DNA of 64,000 bases, taken from Neiella litorisoli. GTDB lineage: Bacteria; Pseudomonadota; Gammaproteobacteria; Enterobacterales; Neiellaceae. Under the pieces are notes generated by a model. The model did not search any database. It had not been told where the DNA came from and worked only from the letters and a program-made list of their open reading frames with translations. Made by a program: the position numbers and the translations under genes. The DNA is taken from NCBI RefSeq assembly GCF_014773395.1, contig NZ_JACXAF010000022.1, positions 1 through 64,000 of the forward strand, written 5' to 3'. This document shows positions 52,367 to 61,421 of the stretch, in pieces. Numbering within the stretch: the stretch's first letter is position 1; each line of letters begins with the position of its first letter.

Positions 52367-53611
52367 ATGTTGATGAAATTGGCCTACAAGAGCTTGATGA
52401 ATCGTAAAACCTCGGTGCTGCTAACGCTATTTTCAATTGTTGTGAGCTTGTCGTTGTTGGTGACTGTGGAACATATTCGCTCGCAAGCTAAAGCCAGCTT
52501 TAACCGCACCGTGTCGAGTGTTGATTTGATCGTTGGTGCCCGAACGGGACAGCTGAATTTACTGCTGTATTCCATTTTCCGGATGGGTAATGCCACCAAT
52601 AACGTCGGCTGGGACAGTTATCAAGCTATCAGCGAACAGCGCGATGTCGTGTGGTCGATCCCGTTGTCACTTGGAGACTCTCACCGTGGTTACCGCGTGC
52701 TTGGCACCAACACCGATTACTTTGAGTTTTATCGTTATGGCGATAAACGGCAATTGGCGTTTGCGGATGGCGAGGCGTTTAGTAATCCCTTTGGTGCGGT
52801 GATTGGCGCCGAAGTGGCCAAAGCGCTCAATTATCAAGTCGGTAAGCGAATTGTGTTGTCGCACGGTATTGGTCAAGTCAGTTTCACTAACCATGATAAT
52901 GCGCCGTTTGAAGTGGTTGGCGTATTAGCGCCGACCGGCACACCGGTCGATCGCACCGTTCATGTCAGCCTTGCCGGCATTGAGGCGGTGCATATGCCGC
53001 CAAGTCAATTGCAGGCATTACAGCAAGCGGTTACCGAGGGACGAGACATTGACGTTGAGCCGGCTACGATCACCGCATTTATGCTGGGTTTAAAGTCGAA
53101 AATGTCGATTTTCAAGATCCAGCGGTCGATTAATAATTACAAGCAAGAGCCTTTAATGGCGGTACTGCCCGGCATCGCCCTTGTTGAGTTGTGGTCGTTG
53201 ATCAGCTCTGTCGAAAACATCTTGCGAGTGATTTCGCTGTGCGTGTTTGTATCAGCGATCCTCGGTCTAACCACCATGTTGTTGTCATCCATGCAGGAGC
53301 GGCAGAAAGAAATCGCCGTGCTCAGAGCCATAGGTGCCGGACCTGTTGTGCTATTTGTTCTCATTCAGCTCGAAGCATTGTTAGTTACAGCGACAGCAAT
53401 TGGCTTATCGCTAGGTCTAGTGTGGGCGGTGTTTTTCGGAGCCAGCGATTTATTGGCTAGCCACTATGGCATTTTTGTATCGACTCAGATTATTTCTACG
53501 ACGCAAATCATCCAACTTGCTGCTGCGCTTGGCGTGACCTCGCTGGTCGCGTTAATCCCTGCAACCAGTGCCTACCGAAAAGCGCTGCACGCCGGTTTAG
53601 GGCAACAGTGA
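52367..53611 (+). CDS. zrgE: FtsX-family ABC permease (ZrgE-like)
   Basis: A 414-residue permease of the MacB/LolE type: one N-terminal helix (about 12-33), a large periplasmic domain (about 40-265), then three helices near 280-305, 320-350 and 370-400 (FtsX domain; LTTMLLSSMQERQKEIAVLRAIGAG is the coupling element). In Vibrio the corresponding protein is part of ZrgABCDE zinc import, perhaps by handling the periplasmic zinc-binding proteins. It begins two bases after zrgD. Confidence 0.84.
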   Translation: MLMKLAYKSLMNRKTSVLLTLFSIVVSLSLLVTVEHIRSQAKASFNRTVSSVDLIVGARTGQLNLLLYSIFRMGNATNNVGWDSYQAISEQRDVVWSIPLSLGDSHRGYRVLGTNTDYFEFYRYGDKRQLAFADGEAFSNPFGAVIGAEVAKALNYQVGKRIVLSHGIGQVSFTNHDNAPFEVVGVLAPTGTPVDRTVHVSLAGIEAVHMPPSQLQALQQAVTEGRDIDVEPATITAFMLGLKSKMSIFKIQRSINNYKQEPLMAVLPGIALVELWSLISSVENILRVISLCVFVSAILGLTTMLLSSMQERQKEIAVLRAIGAGPVVLFVLIQLEALLVTATAIGLSLGLVWAVFFGASDLLASHYGIFVSTQIISTTQIIQLAAALGVTSLVALIPATSAYRKALHAGLGQQ

Positions 53612-54096
53612 GTGAAGGGCAGATGAGTACAGAGGCAAAGAATATGATGAAGATTGAGGCGGGACTAAAAAGTGCGCAGCAAAAATGCCAGGCTGCGGGT
53701 GTTAAGCTGACCGAGAAGCGCTCCGCCATTCTTCGCATTTTACTCGCTGAGAATGCACCGTTATCGGCCTATGAAGTAGTGGCGATTTACAATCAGCAGC
53801 ATGCGCAAGCGATGCAGCCGATGTCGGTGTATCGGATCCTTGATTTGTTTGTTGACATTGAATTGGTTCACAAGCTGGCCTCTTCAAATAAGTATGTGTC
53901 CTGCGCCCATCTTGCCTGTTCTCATGAGCACCAAGACCAATTCTTTCTGGTTTGCAAATCGTGCGGCGCCACCCGCGAAATTGCGATGAGCGACAGTTTA
54001 GCCGCGCAAATAAAAGCATCCGCCAGCGACGCAGGATTTCTGTTGTCGCAGTCGCAATTTGAAATCAGTGGTATCTGTCGTCAGTGCGGTGAATGA
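53608..54096 (+). CDS. zur: Fur-family regulator, Zur type
   Basis: A 162-residue Fur-family repressor with an N-terminal winged helix (VKLTEKRSAILRILLAENAPLSAYEVVAIYN, MSVYRILDLFVDIELVHKL) and paired metal-binding Cys (CKSCG, CRQCG). The absence of the HHHxH Fur iron box and the position after the zrg genes favour Zur. A GTG at 53608 overlaps the end of zrgE; ATG codons downstream (53623, 53644) are alternative starts. It probably controls the Zur-like site at 51576. Confidence 0.85.
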   Translation: MSEGQMSTEAKNMMKIEAGLKSAQQKCQAAGVKLTEKRSAILRILLAENAPLSAYEVVAIYNQQHAQAMQPMSVYRILDLFVDIELVHKLASSNKYVSCAHLACSHEHQDQFFLVCKSCGATREIAMSDSLAAQIKASASDAGFLLSQSQFEISGICRQCGE

Positions 54097-54100
54097 CGAG

Positions 54101-54502
54101 CTATTTGTTTTGATGGTTAATGTCACAGCGATTCGACGTACATCGCGCAGTTCCAGTTAACCACATCGAAATTTTGTAGCGATTATTGGCGAAATAGAGA
54201 TAACAGCGATCGGCAATGGGCTTGATCCACTTCCACCGCAGTGGGGCGTAAAGCCACCCTTTACCCACTAATTGCCACGCCCTATAGGTAACATCCAGCC
54301 CCAGCAAAAGCTGCTGCTGATCGTCAATCGCGTGCAAAATCCGGTTGGCCTGTTGCTGATCAATGTCGGGAAACTGGCAAAATTCGTCGCTGTAGATATC
54401 AACCGTTCTGATTGCTTGGTTTTTGTCATAACGCTGTAGCGCACTCATTTCTTTGACGCACAATGGACAGGTGCCGTCGTAAAACACCGTGAGTTTAGTC
54501 AT
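54101..54502 (-). CDS. DCC-family thiol-disulfide oxidoreductase (DUF393)
   Basis: A 133-residue thioredoxin-like protein with the N-terminal TVFYDGTCPLCVKEM motif (active CPLC) and the YRAWQLVGKGWLYAPLRW region of DUF393. It stands alone, convergent with zur by four bases. The partner is unknown. Confidence 0.78.
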   Translation of the reverse strand: MTKLTVFYDGTCPLCVKEMSALQRYDKNQAIRTVDIYSDEFCQFPDIDQQQANRILHAIDDQQQLLLGLDVTYRAWQLVGKGWLYAPLRWKWIKPIADRCYLYFANNRYKISMWLTGTARCTSNRCDINHQNK

Positions 54503-54624
54503 CTATCTCTGGCTTTATTGCTGATCTGCTCTTTAGTACGCCATCTCGATGCTTTTCGTTCATTGTCACATCGATCCATTTACGGTGTTCATCCGTTAGC
54601 TGAGTTAATGCAACAACAATCACA

Positions 54625-55290
54625 GTGGAACACAAAGCCGTGACTCATTTCTTCAACACACACGTTCGCAGCGTGACCGCACTAATCGCAATCTGCCTTT
54701 GGAGTACCGCGATGGCCATCGAACAACCAAGCTACCAAGTGCTAAAGAGCGAGGATGATTTTGAGTTGCGCCAATACAACAGCATGATCGTCGCCCAAAG
54801 CCAGGTTCGCGGAGCCATGGATGATGCCTCTGGCGATGGCTTCAGGGCAGTGGCTGATTTCATCTTCGGTAATAACACTGCGGCGTCTGGTGGTAGCGAG
54901 GAGATTAGCATGACGGCGCCGGTGCTGATTGCTCCGAGCGACAATGGTCAGCAACTGAATTCTGCCGCCGCCATGAACGATGAGCGAGGGAAGTGGGTGG
55001 TTGGATTTGTGATGCCGAGTCAATTCACCCTCGACACCTTACCGTCGCCAAACAGCGATAAGGTTGTCATCGAGCCGGTACCCGAGCGAAACGTCGCGGT
55101 GGTGACCTTTTCCGGCTTTACTGGGGAAGAAAAAGTGGCCGCCAAGACGCAGCAATTGTTGTCGTGGATGAGGCTGCAGGGCTTAACGCCACAAAGCGCA
55201 GCCACGTTAGCACGTTACAACCCGCCATGGACACTGCCGTTTCTCAGACGCAATGAAGTGATGATCGAATACTCAGCCAGTAATCCCTAA
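54625..55290 (+). CDS. SOUL-family heme-binding protein
   Basis: A 221-residue protein with an N-terminal signal (to about residue 32, AMA-I) followed by the SOUL domain: PSYQVLKSEDDFELRQYNSMIVAQ, EEISMTAPVLI, WVVGFVMPSQFTLDTLPSP and the ending LRRNEVMIEY. SOUL proteins bind heme or related tetrapyrroles. The start is uncertain: GTG 54625 and GTG 54640 both lack a good ribosome site. It precedes the photolyase group. Confidence 0.82.
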   Translation: MEHKAVTHFFNTHVRSVTALIAICLWSTAMAIEQPSYQVLKSEDDFELRQYNSMIVAQSQVRGAMDDASGDGFRAVADFIFGNNTAASGGSEEISMTAPVLIAPSDNGQQLNSAAAMNDERGKWVVGFVMPSQFTLDTLPSPNSDKVVIEPVPERNVAVVTFSGFTGEEKVAAKTQQLLSWMRLQGLTPQSAATLARYNPPWTLPFLRRNEVMIEYSASNP

Positions 55291-55322
55291 AAAACCGACT
55301 GTGATAAGCCAAGGAGCTGTCG

Positions 55323-55508
55323 ATGTTTAATTTGTTCAAATCCAATCCGAGCAAAAAGATGCGCAAAGAGCGCGACCTGCTGCTGAAAAACGCCATGTTA
55401 GCGCAACGCCGTGGTGACATCCGCACTTACTCAATGCTGAGCGCCGATGCCGATCAGCTCAGCCGAGAAATTGATGAACTTGAACAACATCGCGAACAAC
55501 AACGGTAA
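55323..55508 (+). CDS. DUF6435-like small basic protein
   Basis: A 61-residue charged helical protein: MFNLFKSNPSKKMRKERDLLLKNAMLAQRRGDIRTYS, matching the pattern of the short DUF6435 family, which is widespread in marine bacteria. Function unknown. Gene order places it between the SOUL gene and CRY-DASH, with AAGGAG upstream. Confidence 0.7.
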   Translation: MFNLFKSNPSKKMRKERDLLLKNAMLAQRRGDIRTYSMLSADADQLSREIDELEQHREQQR

Positions 55509-55553
55509 CACAAAGCACATTGTTGCCTCGAACGAGCTAGGTTGGAGCAACCG

Positions 55554-56903
55554 TTGAATCGTAAGACATCATTGATTTGGTTTAGCCATGATCTGCGGAT
55601 TGATGATAATCCAATACTTCACATGGCAGCGCACAGCGATGCATTGGTTTGTGTGTTTTTTGTCGAGCCTGAATGGTTTCAGCCGATAGCCACGAGCCAA
55701 CCAAGCGGTCCACGGATTGGACCCCATCGCTGGCGATTCTTACAGCAAGCCTTGGTCGACTTGAGCGAGCAACTGACCTCCTTAGGGCAACGTTTGCTGG
55801 TTGTTTTTGGTTCGCCTCAACAGGCCTTGCCACCATTGCTACAGCGCTTTTCGGTCAACCGAGTGCTTCGCAGTACGCATGCCACTAGCTACGAGCAGCG
55901 CCAATGGCAACAGCTACGCGACGCTCATTGTCAGATTGAGTGGCTGCAAATAGACAGCCATGATTTATTTCAACCCCAGCAACTGCCGTTTGCACGGGAC
56001 CAGCTACCAACCAGTTTTAGCAAATTTCGCAAGCTGGTTGAGCCGCTACCGATTGCTGCGCCATTAGAGCCGCCAGCATGCTTGCCTTGGTCGCCTTTAG
56101 ACCAACAAGCCGTCAAGCAAGCTGCAGCCGAGTTACCGCAGGTGCAACCATTGCCACACCAAGATAGCGACTGGTTGCAGTTGATCGGCGGCGAGCGCAG
56201 CGGTTTAGCGCATTTGGCTCGCTATTTCGACAGTGAAATGCCGCTTTGCTACAAGCAAGTGAGAAACGAGCTGGATGGCTGGCAGCACTCGACTAAGCTG
56301 TCGCCTTGGCTTGCTCTTGGTTGTATTTCGGTGCGCCGAGTGGTTGCTGTTCTGAAGCAGTATGAACAGCGATTTGAGGCCAATGAGTCAACCTACTGGA
56401 TTTACTTTGAGCTGCTGTGGCGTGAGTATTTTCACTGTTATGCCAAACGTTATGGCAATCGCATCTTTCAGTTTAGAGGGTTAAGGGACGCTCGACCTTT
56501 AACCAGCTTTTATCCTCAGCGTTTTCGCCAATGGAGCCAAGGCCAAACTCAATACCCATTAGTTAACGCTTGTATCAAGCAACTCAATGCCACCGGCTAC
56601 ATGTCCAATCGCGGCCGCCAAATCGTTGCCAGCTGCTTGGTTAACGAAATGCAGGTCGATTGGCGATATGGCGCGGCTTATTTTGAGTATCAACTAGTGG
56701 ACTACGATCCGGCGGTGAATTGGGGCAATTGGCAATACATTGCTGGCGTCGGCGCTGATCCCAGAGGTGGTCGCCATTTCAATATCGAGAAGCAGCAACA
56801 ACAGTATGATCCAGATGGTGACTATATCCGCCGTTGGCAAGGCCAAGTCGTTAACGCTGCGTGCGATGCCGTGGATGGTGCTGATTGGCCGACGTATTCG
56901 TGA
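55554..56903 (+). CDS. Cryptochrome/photolyase, CRY-DASH type
   Basis: A 449-residue flavoprotein: N-terminal photolyase domain (LIWFSHDLRIDDNPIL), FAD-binding region with ATGYMSNRGRQIVAS, DWRYGAAYFEYQLVDYDPAVNWGNWQYIAGVGADPRGGRHFNIEKQ, the CRY-DASH signature. It binds FAD and perhaps MTHF, and repairs cyclobutane dimers in single-stranded DNA or acts as a blue-light sensor. A TTG at 55554, preceded by GGAG six bases upstream, is a better start than the TTG at 55542. Three genes in a row (this, DUF2256, FeS photolyase) form one unit. Confidence 0.87.
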   Translation: MNRKTSLIWFSHDLRIDDNPILHMAAHSDALVCVFFVEPEWFQPIATSQPSGPRIGPHRWRFLQQALVDLSEQLTSLGQRLLVVFGSPQQALPPLLQRFSVNRVLRSTHATSYEQRQWQQLRDAHCQIEWLQIDSHDLFQPQQLPFARDQLPTSFSKFRKLVEPLPIAAPLEPPACLPWSPLDQQAVKQAAAELPQVQPLPHQDSDWLQLIGGERSGLAHLARYFDSEMPLCYKQVRNELDGWQHSTKLSPWLALGCISVRRVVAVLKQYEQRFEANESTYWIYFELLWREYFHCYAKRYGNRIFQFRGLRDARPLTSFYPQRFRQWSQGQTQYPLVNACIKQLNATGYMSNRGRQIVASCLVNEMQVDWRYGAAYFEYQLVDYDPAVNWGNWQYIAGVGADPRGGRHFNIEKQQQQYDPDGDYIRRWQGQVVNAACDAVDGADWPTYS

Positions 56904-56912
56904 GTCGAAGAC

Positions 56913-57068
56913 ATGTTTAAACAGCACTTAGACGGCAAGATCTGCGCAACCTGCGGTCGTTATTTTCAATGGCGCAAGCGTTGGGCCAACAATTGGTCAA
57001 CTGTGCGCTATTGCTCGAAACGATGCGCCGGTAATCGCAACCGAAAATCAATGGACAATCAAACATGA
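56913..57068 (+). CDS. DUF2256 zinc-ribbon-like small protein
   Basis: A 51-residue protein with CATCGRYFQWRKRWANNW and YCSKRCAGNRNR, the four-Cys pattern of DUF2256. This small family is commonly encoded next to cryptochrome/photolyase genes. It was too short for an automatic ORF list. Its TGA overlaps the start of the next gene (ATGA), showing translational coupling. Function unknown; possibly a zinc-binding helper of the photolyase. Confidence 0.82.
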   Translation: MFKQHLDGKICATCGRYFQWRKRWANNWSTVRYCSKRCAGNRNRKSMDNQT

Positions 57069-58621
57069 CTGGACCTGCCCACACCTTACGCTTGATCCTT
57101 GGCGATCAACTCAATGCCAGCCATAGCTGGTTCGAGCGCAAGGACGATGGCGTGTTGTACTTAATCGCCGAATTGCATCAGGAAACTGGTTATGTAAAAC
57201 ACCATGTTCAAAAAGTAGGGGCGTTTTTTGCCGCGATGAAGGGCTTCGCCGAGGCCTTAGCATCGGCGGGCCACCGCGTGCTCCATTTGACGCTTGATGA
57301 TACGGCTGAGTTCGCATCGCTGCCGCAACTAATTGACGGGTATGTGCGTTCGCATCAGATACAAGTGTTCGAGTACCAGCGACCCGATGAATACCGGCTA
57401 CTGCAACAGCTTGAGCAGCTCGAATTACCGCAGGGCGTTACCAAACGACAGTGGGACACCGAACATTTTCTCGTCGATTATGACGAGCTACCACTGTACT
57501 TTGTCATCGACAAAAATCAGCGCATGGAAACCTTTTATCGCAAGATGCGGCAGCGCTTTGACATTTTAATGGCCGGCGGCAAACCCATCGGTGGTCAATG
57601 GAATTACGATGCTGATAATCGCGCCAAGCTCAAGTCGGCCGATATCGCCGAAATACCGGCTCCGTTACTATTTGCCAATGATGTCCGAGATATTAACGTC
57701 CGCCTCGAACGGCATCAGGTTGCAACCATTGGCGAGCGGGCCGGTAGTTTGCTTTGGCCGGTTAATCGACAACAGTCGCTGCAACTTCTCGAACATTTCT
57801 GTCGCCATTGCTTACCGCGCTTTGGTTTGTTTCAAGATGCCATGACAGAACACGGAAAGCAGCAATGGAGTCTGTATCACAGCCGCTTGTCGTTTGCCCT
57901 GAACAGCAAAATGATTAGTCCGAAGCAGGTCATTGAGCGCGCACTTGATTATTTTCAGCAGTATCCTGAACAGATTTCGCTCGCCCAAATCGAGGGCTTC
58001 GTGCGGCAAATTATTGGTTGGCGAGAGTTTGTGCGCGGCATTTATTGGCGGCGTATGCCGCAATATGGTCAGTTAAATTATTTTGACGCCAACAACGAAC
58101 TCCCTGATTTTTTCTGGCATGGCCGAACCAACATGAATTGTATGGCCAAAGCAATCGGCCAAAGCCTGAAATATGCCTATGCTCACCATATTCAACGCTT
58201 GATGATTACGGGAAATTTTTGTCTGTTAGCGGGCATCGATCCCGATCAGGTAGATGCCTGGTATCTGGGTATTTACATCGATGCAATTGAATGGGTGGAA
58301 ATGCCCAACACGCGGGGCATGAGTCAGTTTGCCGACGGCGGCGTGCTTGCCAGTAAACCTTATGCTGCAAGCGCAAATTACGTTCACAAAATGAGCGACT
58401 ATTGCACCAGTTGCCATTACGACCACAAAGCCAAAACGGGCGATCGTAGCTGCCCGTTAAACAGTCTCTATTGGCATTTTCTGCTCCGTCACCGAGACCG
58501 GCTCAGCAATAATCCCAGAGTCGGTATGATTTACCGTAATTGGGACCGCCAAGGGGCTGAACAACAGGCCGCCATTAGTGAGCGCGCGGCCTATTGTCTG
58601 GCCAACCTTAATGACTTGTGA
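57065..58621 (+). CDS. FeS-type bacterial (6-4) photolyase-related protein (PhrB-like)
   Basis: A 518-residue photolyase of the FeS-BCP branch. It begins RLILGDQLNASHSWF and has WREFVRGIYWRRMP, FFWHGRTNMNCMAKAIGQ and ANYVHKMSDYCTSCHYDHKAKTGDRSCPLN. The Cys residues at 359, 447, 450 and 463 have the same spacing I recall for the [4Fe-4S] ligands of Agrobacterium PhrB (350, 438, 441, 454). It should repair (6-4) photoproducts in light. It is coupled to DUF2256 and CRY-DASH. Confidence 0.88.
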   Translation: MTGPAHTLRLILGDQLNASHSWFERKDDGVLYLIAELHQETGYVKHHVQKVGAFFAAMKGFAEALASAGHRVLHLTLDDTAEFASLPQLIDGYVRSHQIQVFEYQRPDEYRLLQQLEQLELPQGVTKRQWDTEHFLVDYDELPLYFVIDKNQRMETFYRKMRQRFDILMAGGKPIGGQWNYDADNRAKLKSADIAEIPAPLLFANDVRDINVRLERHQVATIGERAGSLLWPVNRQQSLQLLEHFCRHCLPRFGLFQDAMTEHGKQQWSLYHSRLSFALNSKMISPKQVIERALDYFQQYPEQISLAQIEGFVRQIIGWREFVRGIYWRRMPQYGQLNYFDANNELPDFFWHGRTNMNCMAKAIGQSLKYAYAHHIQRLMITGNFCLLAGIDPDQVDAWYLGIYIDAIEWVEMPNTRGMSQFADGGVLASKPYAASANYVHKMSDYCTSCHYDHKAKTGDRSCPLNSLYWHFLLRHRDRLSNNPRVGMIYRNWDRQGAEQQAAISERAAYCLANLNDL

Positions 58622-58633
58622 GTTCAGCATAAC

Positions 58634-59380
58634 TCATGCTGCGGTTTTAAATGCTTGGTCGGCTTGATCGCGCAGTTGTGACGCTAACTCATCGGGTAAC
58701 GCCAATGCTGTCGCCAGTCGGTTCAAATAAGCTTGCTCAATTGGTCCGTCTAGGTCGACCGCCAAGCAAGACGCTAAGTAGACGCCGGATTTCTGCTCAA
58801 TACAATGGGCTCCATTGGCAATGTCAGTCACTGAAATTGGTTGCCTCATTAGATCAAAAATAACTCCTTTGGCTTCATGGCTGAGATCCATTTGTTCAAT
58901 GGCGTTGAAGATCCGCGTTTGCTCTTTGTTATCAATGTGCCCGTCTGCTTTCGCAGCACTGATCATGGCTTGCACGAGAGTGAGCTGAAAATTCTCGGTA
59001 TATACCGATTCCGACTTAAAGCTCTTTTCAATGGCCTGATAGGCGTAAGCATCGGGCTGGCTTGTTGCAACTTGGGGAGATTGCGCTGGGTTGGCCTGAG
59101 ATGGCTGTTGCTGGGTCTGCCATTTGCGATAAGCACTGAAGGCTAAGCCGCCGAGCAGTGCTGCGCCGCCATAGCGCGCCGCTTTACCGGCAAACTTGCG
59201 CGCTGACTTGTTGCCAGCAAGCAACGCCATGACGCCGCCCGCAGCGGCGCCTCCAGCTAAACCCGATGGTAATTTATTGGCCAGTGAGCTGACGACGCCG
59301 CTACCATTGTGTGTTTGGTTGGCATGCGATGATGGCCCGTCGCCACCAAGAAATTGATTAAGTAACTTGCTAATACTCAT
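58634..59380 (-). CDS. DUF533 / TerB-like membrane-associated protein
   Basis: A 248-residue protein with a glycine-rich hydrophobic segment (about 25-80, LAGGAAAGGVMALLAG, YGGAALLGGLAFSAY) and a C-terminal TerB-type helical domain (AMISAAKADGHIDNKEQTRIFNAIEQMDLS). It resembles E. coli YebE/DUF533 proteins. The start is at ATG 59380, preceded by GGAGA; a longer frame reaching to 59572 has no such site. Function unknown. Confidence 0.8.
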   Translation of the reverse strand: MSISKLLNQFLGGDGPSSHANQTHNGSGVVSSLANKLPSGLAGGAAAGGVMALLAGNKSARKFAGKAARYGGAALLGGLAFSAYRKWQTQQQPSQANPAQSPQVATSQPDAYAYQAIEKSFKSESVYTENFQLTLVQAMISAAKADGHIDNKEQTRIFNAIEQMDLSHEAKGVIFDLMRQPISVTDIANGAHCIEQKSGVYLASCLAVDLDGPIEQAYLNRLATALALPDELASQLRDQADQAFKTAA

Positions 59381-59465
59381 AAGTTTCTCCAAAAAATTGG
59401 TTGATGCTTGAGAGTTATGGTTACTGCGTTTGGTTGATCCTAAATAGTGCCAGTACTGTTGTAGG

Positions 59466-59813
59466 TTAAGCCGCAGAGTGGCTGAATCTTGCGCCTTGGA
59501 ATCGATTCCTCCGACGTCGCTGAGTGAGTCGGCGTAATAAGGTTTTTTTAGCGCGGTGGGCCGCTCGATCAACCGCTAACACAGCTTTGTCCTGCACATC
59601 TTCTATGGTGATGTCGGCATTGTTTTTTAAGCTGACTCTGATTAAACAGCGTTTGACGTAGTTGCCGCTGGAACCTGCGGTGTCAGAAATGCGAACTTTG
59701 ATTTTACGGACTTGGTCTGAAAAGCGTGCCAAGGAGAAATTGACTCGGCGGCGAATGTAATCTTCAAGGGACGGCGTTAGTGGTGCGCCGGCAGATTGCA
59801 ACACAATAAGCAT
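59466..59813 (-). CDS. HPF/RaiA-family ribosome-associated protein
   Basis: A 115-residue basic protein: VRKIKVRISDTAGSSGNYVKRCLIRVSL then DITIEDVQDKAVLAVDRAAHRAKKTLLRR, the S30AE fold of hibernation factors. The C-terminus is Arg-rich. ATG 59813 with AGGAG upstream is preferred over the longer frame start at 59858. It may dampen ribosome activity in stress. It is separate from the rpoN-linked HPF genes usual in gammaproteobacteria. Confidence 0.7.
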   Translation of the reverse strand: MLIVLQSAGAPLTPSLEDYIRRRVNFSLARFSDQVRKIKVRISDTAGSSGNYVKRCLIRVSLKNNADITIEDVQDKAVLAVDRAAHRAKKTLLRRLTQRRRRNRFQGARFSHSAA

Positions 59814-59929
59814 GACTACTTCTCCTGATTGAGCGATATCCACATGGACGAGTGTCATCTTAGTTGTGAACTACTGTCTGGTATATTCGAATATAATTTA
59901 ATCTTACTTCGAAAAAATCGAGCGTTTAG

Positions 59930-60823
59930 ATGATCAACTACAAACACCTGCACTATTTCTGGGTGGCGGCGAAGCAAGGTGGGATTGCCAGAGCCAGTGA
60001 GCACCTTCATCTGACCCCGCAAACCATCAGCGGTCAAATTTCGTTGCTGGAAGAACAACTCGGTACTGCGCTCTTCGTCAAAGTCGGCCGCAAGCTAGAA
60101 TTGACCGAAACGGGCCGGTTGGTGCTCAGTTATGCCGATGAGATCTTCTCGTTGGGCGATGAGCTCAAGGATGTGTTGAGTCACAGTTCGCTGCAACGAC
60201 CCCAGCAGCTAAAAATTGGTATTGCTGATGTGGTGCCGAAAACCATTGCCCATCGTTTGTTGCAGCCTGCATTTTGCTTAGATGAGCCGATCCGAATGAT
60301 CTGCAAAGAAAACAGCTTGAATGAGTTGTTGGCGGAATTGGCGTTGCATCGACTCGATTTAGTGATTGCTGATGCCCCTATACCAACGGATATCGGTATT
60401 CGCGGCTTTAGCCATCCGTTGGGGGAATGTGGTTTGAGTTTTATGGCAAGCCCAGAATTAGCCGCGCGATTATCTGGTGATTTTCCAGCTAATCTTGATG
60501 GTCAACCACTGCTGATCTCTGGCCAACAAAGTGTGATGCACACAAGATTGCAGCAATGGCTCGACCAACGCCACATTCGGCCCAATGTTGTCGGTGAGTT
60601 TGATGATAGCGCGTTGATGAAGGCTTTTGGTCAGGCTGGTGCCGGTGTCTTCGCTGTACCGTCGGCGATCGCAAAGGAAGTTGCAGCGCAGTTTAGTGTC
60701 GAGCCAATCGGCGCAACGGATGATATTCGTGAGCAATTTTATGCGATTTCAATTCAGCGCCGTATTTCTAATCCGGCAGTTGTTGCCATTACGCAAGCTG
60801 CTAGAGAATGGCTTGGTGCTTAA
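59930..60823 (+). CDS. nhaR: LysR-family regulator, NhaR-like
   Basis: A 297-residue LysR-type protein starting INYKHLHYFWVAAKQGGIARASEHLHLTPQTISGQISLLEEQLGTALFVKVGRKLELTETG, which is NhaR in pattern. NhaR responds to sodium and activates nhaA or adhesin genes in E. coli. No nhaA is near, so the target is unknown. It is divergent from the HPF-like gene. Confidence 0.82.
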   Translation: MINYKHLHYFWVAAKQGGIARASEHLHLTPQTISGQISLLEEQLGTALFVKVGRKLELTETGRLVLSYADEIFSLGDELKDVLSHSSLQRPQQLKIGIADVVPKTIAHRLLQPAFCLDEPIRMICKENSLNELLAELALHRLDLVIADAPIPTDIGIRGFSHPLGECGLSFMASPELAARLSGDFPANLDGQPLLISGQQSVMHTRLQQWLDQRHIRPNVVGEFDDSALMKAFGQAGAGVFAVPSAIAKEVAAQFSVEPIGATDDIREQFYAISIQRRISNPAVVAITQAAREWLGA

Positions 60824-60862
60824 TTGAGGCGATGAATAAAGTCAGTAGACGTATTATTCGCA

Positions 60863-61201
60863 CTAGCCAGTGCGTTTGCGATAGGCGTCAATCATGCGCA
60901 CCAAAGCATCATCTAAATGCTCCTCGAACTTGTCGAGATCGGCATTCATGGCTTTTAGATAGACCGCAGTTTTAGCTCGGTTCAGACTTTTTCCTCGAAC
61001 TTTAAACTCCATTTCCGGCAGCGTTTTGTCATAGCGAGGAATAATATTCCAGATGACGAAATTGGCGTCTAACGAGGCGATGGCGCGCATGGCAAAGTGG
61101 CAGAAACCCTCAATGTGATTTTTTCCATCGGGCCCAAGACAGCCTGGCTCGACCCGGTAGGTGAGCTCAATACGGTGATCCTGGTTGCCATTCGCGGTCA
61201 T
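60863..61201 (-). CDS. Conserved hypothetical protein
   Basis: A 112-residue acidic protein beginning MTANGNQDHRIELTYRVEPGCLGPDGKNHIEGFCHFAMRAI and ending with a helical tail. I do not recognise a named family. Coding character and a normal size support it as real. It is convergent with nhaR and divergent from rluB. Confidence 0.6.
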   Translation of the reverse strand: MTANGNQDHRIELTYRVEPGCLGPDGKNHIEGFCHFAMRAIASLDANFVIWNIIPRYDKTLPEMEFKVRGKSLNRAKTAVYLKAMNADLDKFEEHLDDALVRMIDAYRKRTG

Positions 61202-61421
61202 AGTCAGTGGTTAAAAAATTATGTTGATGAAGCATTTAAAAGCATCCATCGGCGGTGAACAAGTGATTTTGCCAATAATTGCTATTGGCCGCGGTAAAAC
61301 CGTGCAAATTGCGGCTAACCTTTAGGCAAGAGTTTGTCGCTGGTTTGCCGAATGTTCTGTGATACAATCGCGCGCCGCCTGAGAAGGCTACTTCCTAACC
61401 GATATTAAAACTGGATTCCTG

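Noticed and set aside
54742..55023. Antisense frame over the SOUL gene.
   Set aside because: It is fully inside a well-supported gene and has no domain.
61080..61421. Possible RNA gene upstream of rluB.
   Set aside because: No tRNA cloverleaf, riboswitch core or strong terminator was recognised in this interval.
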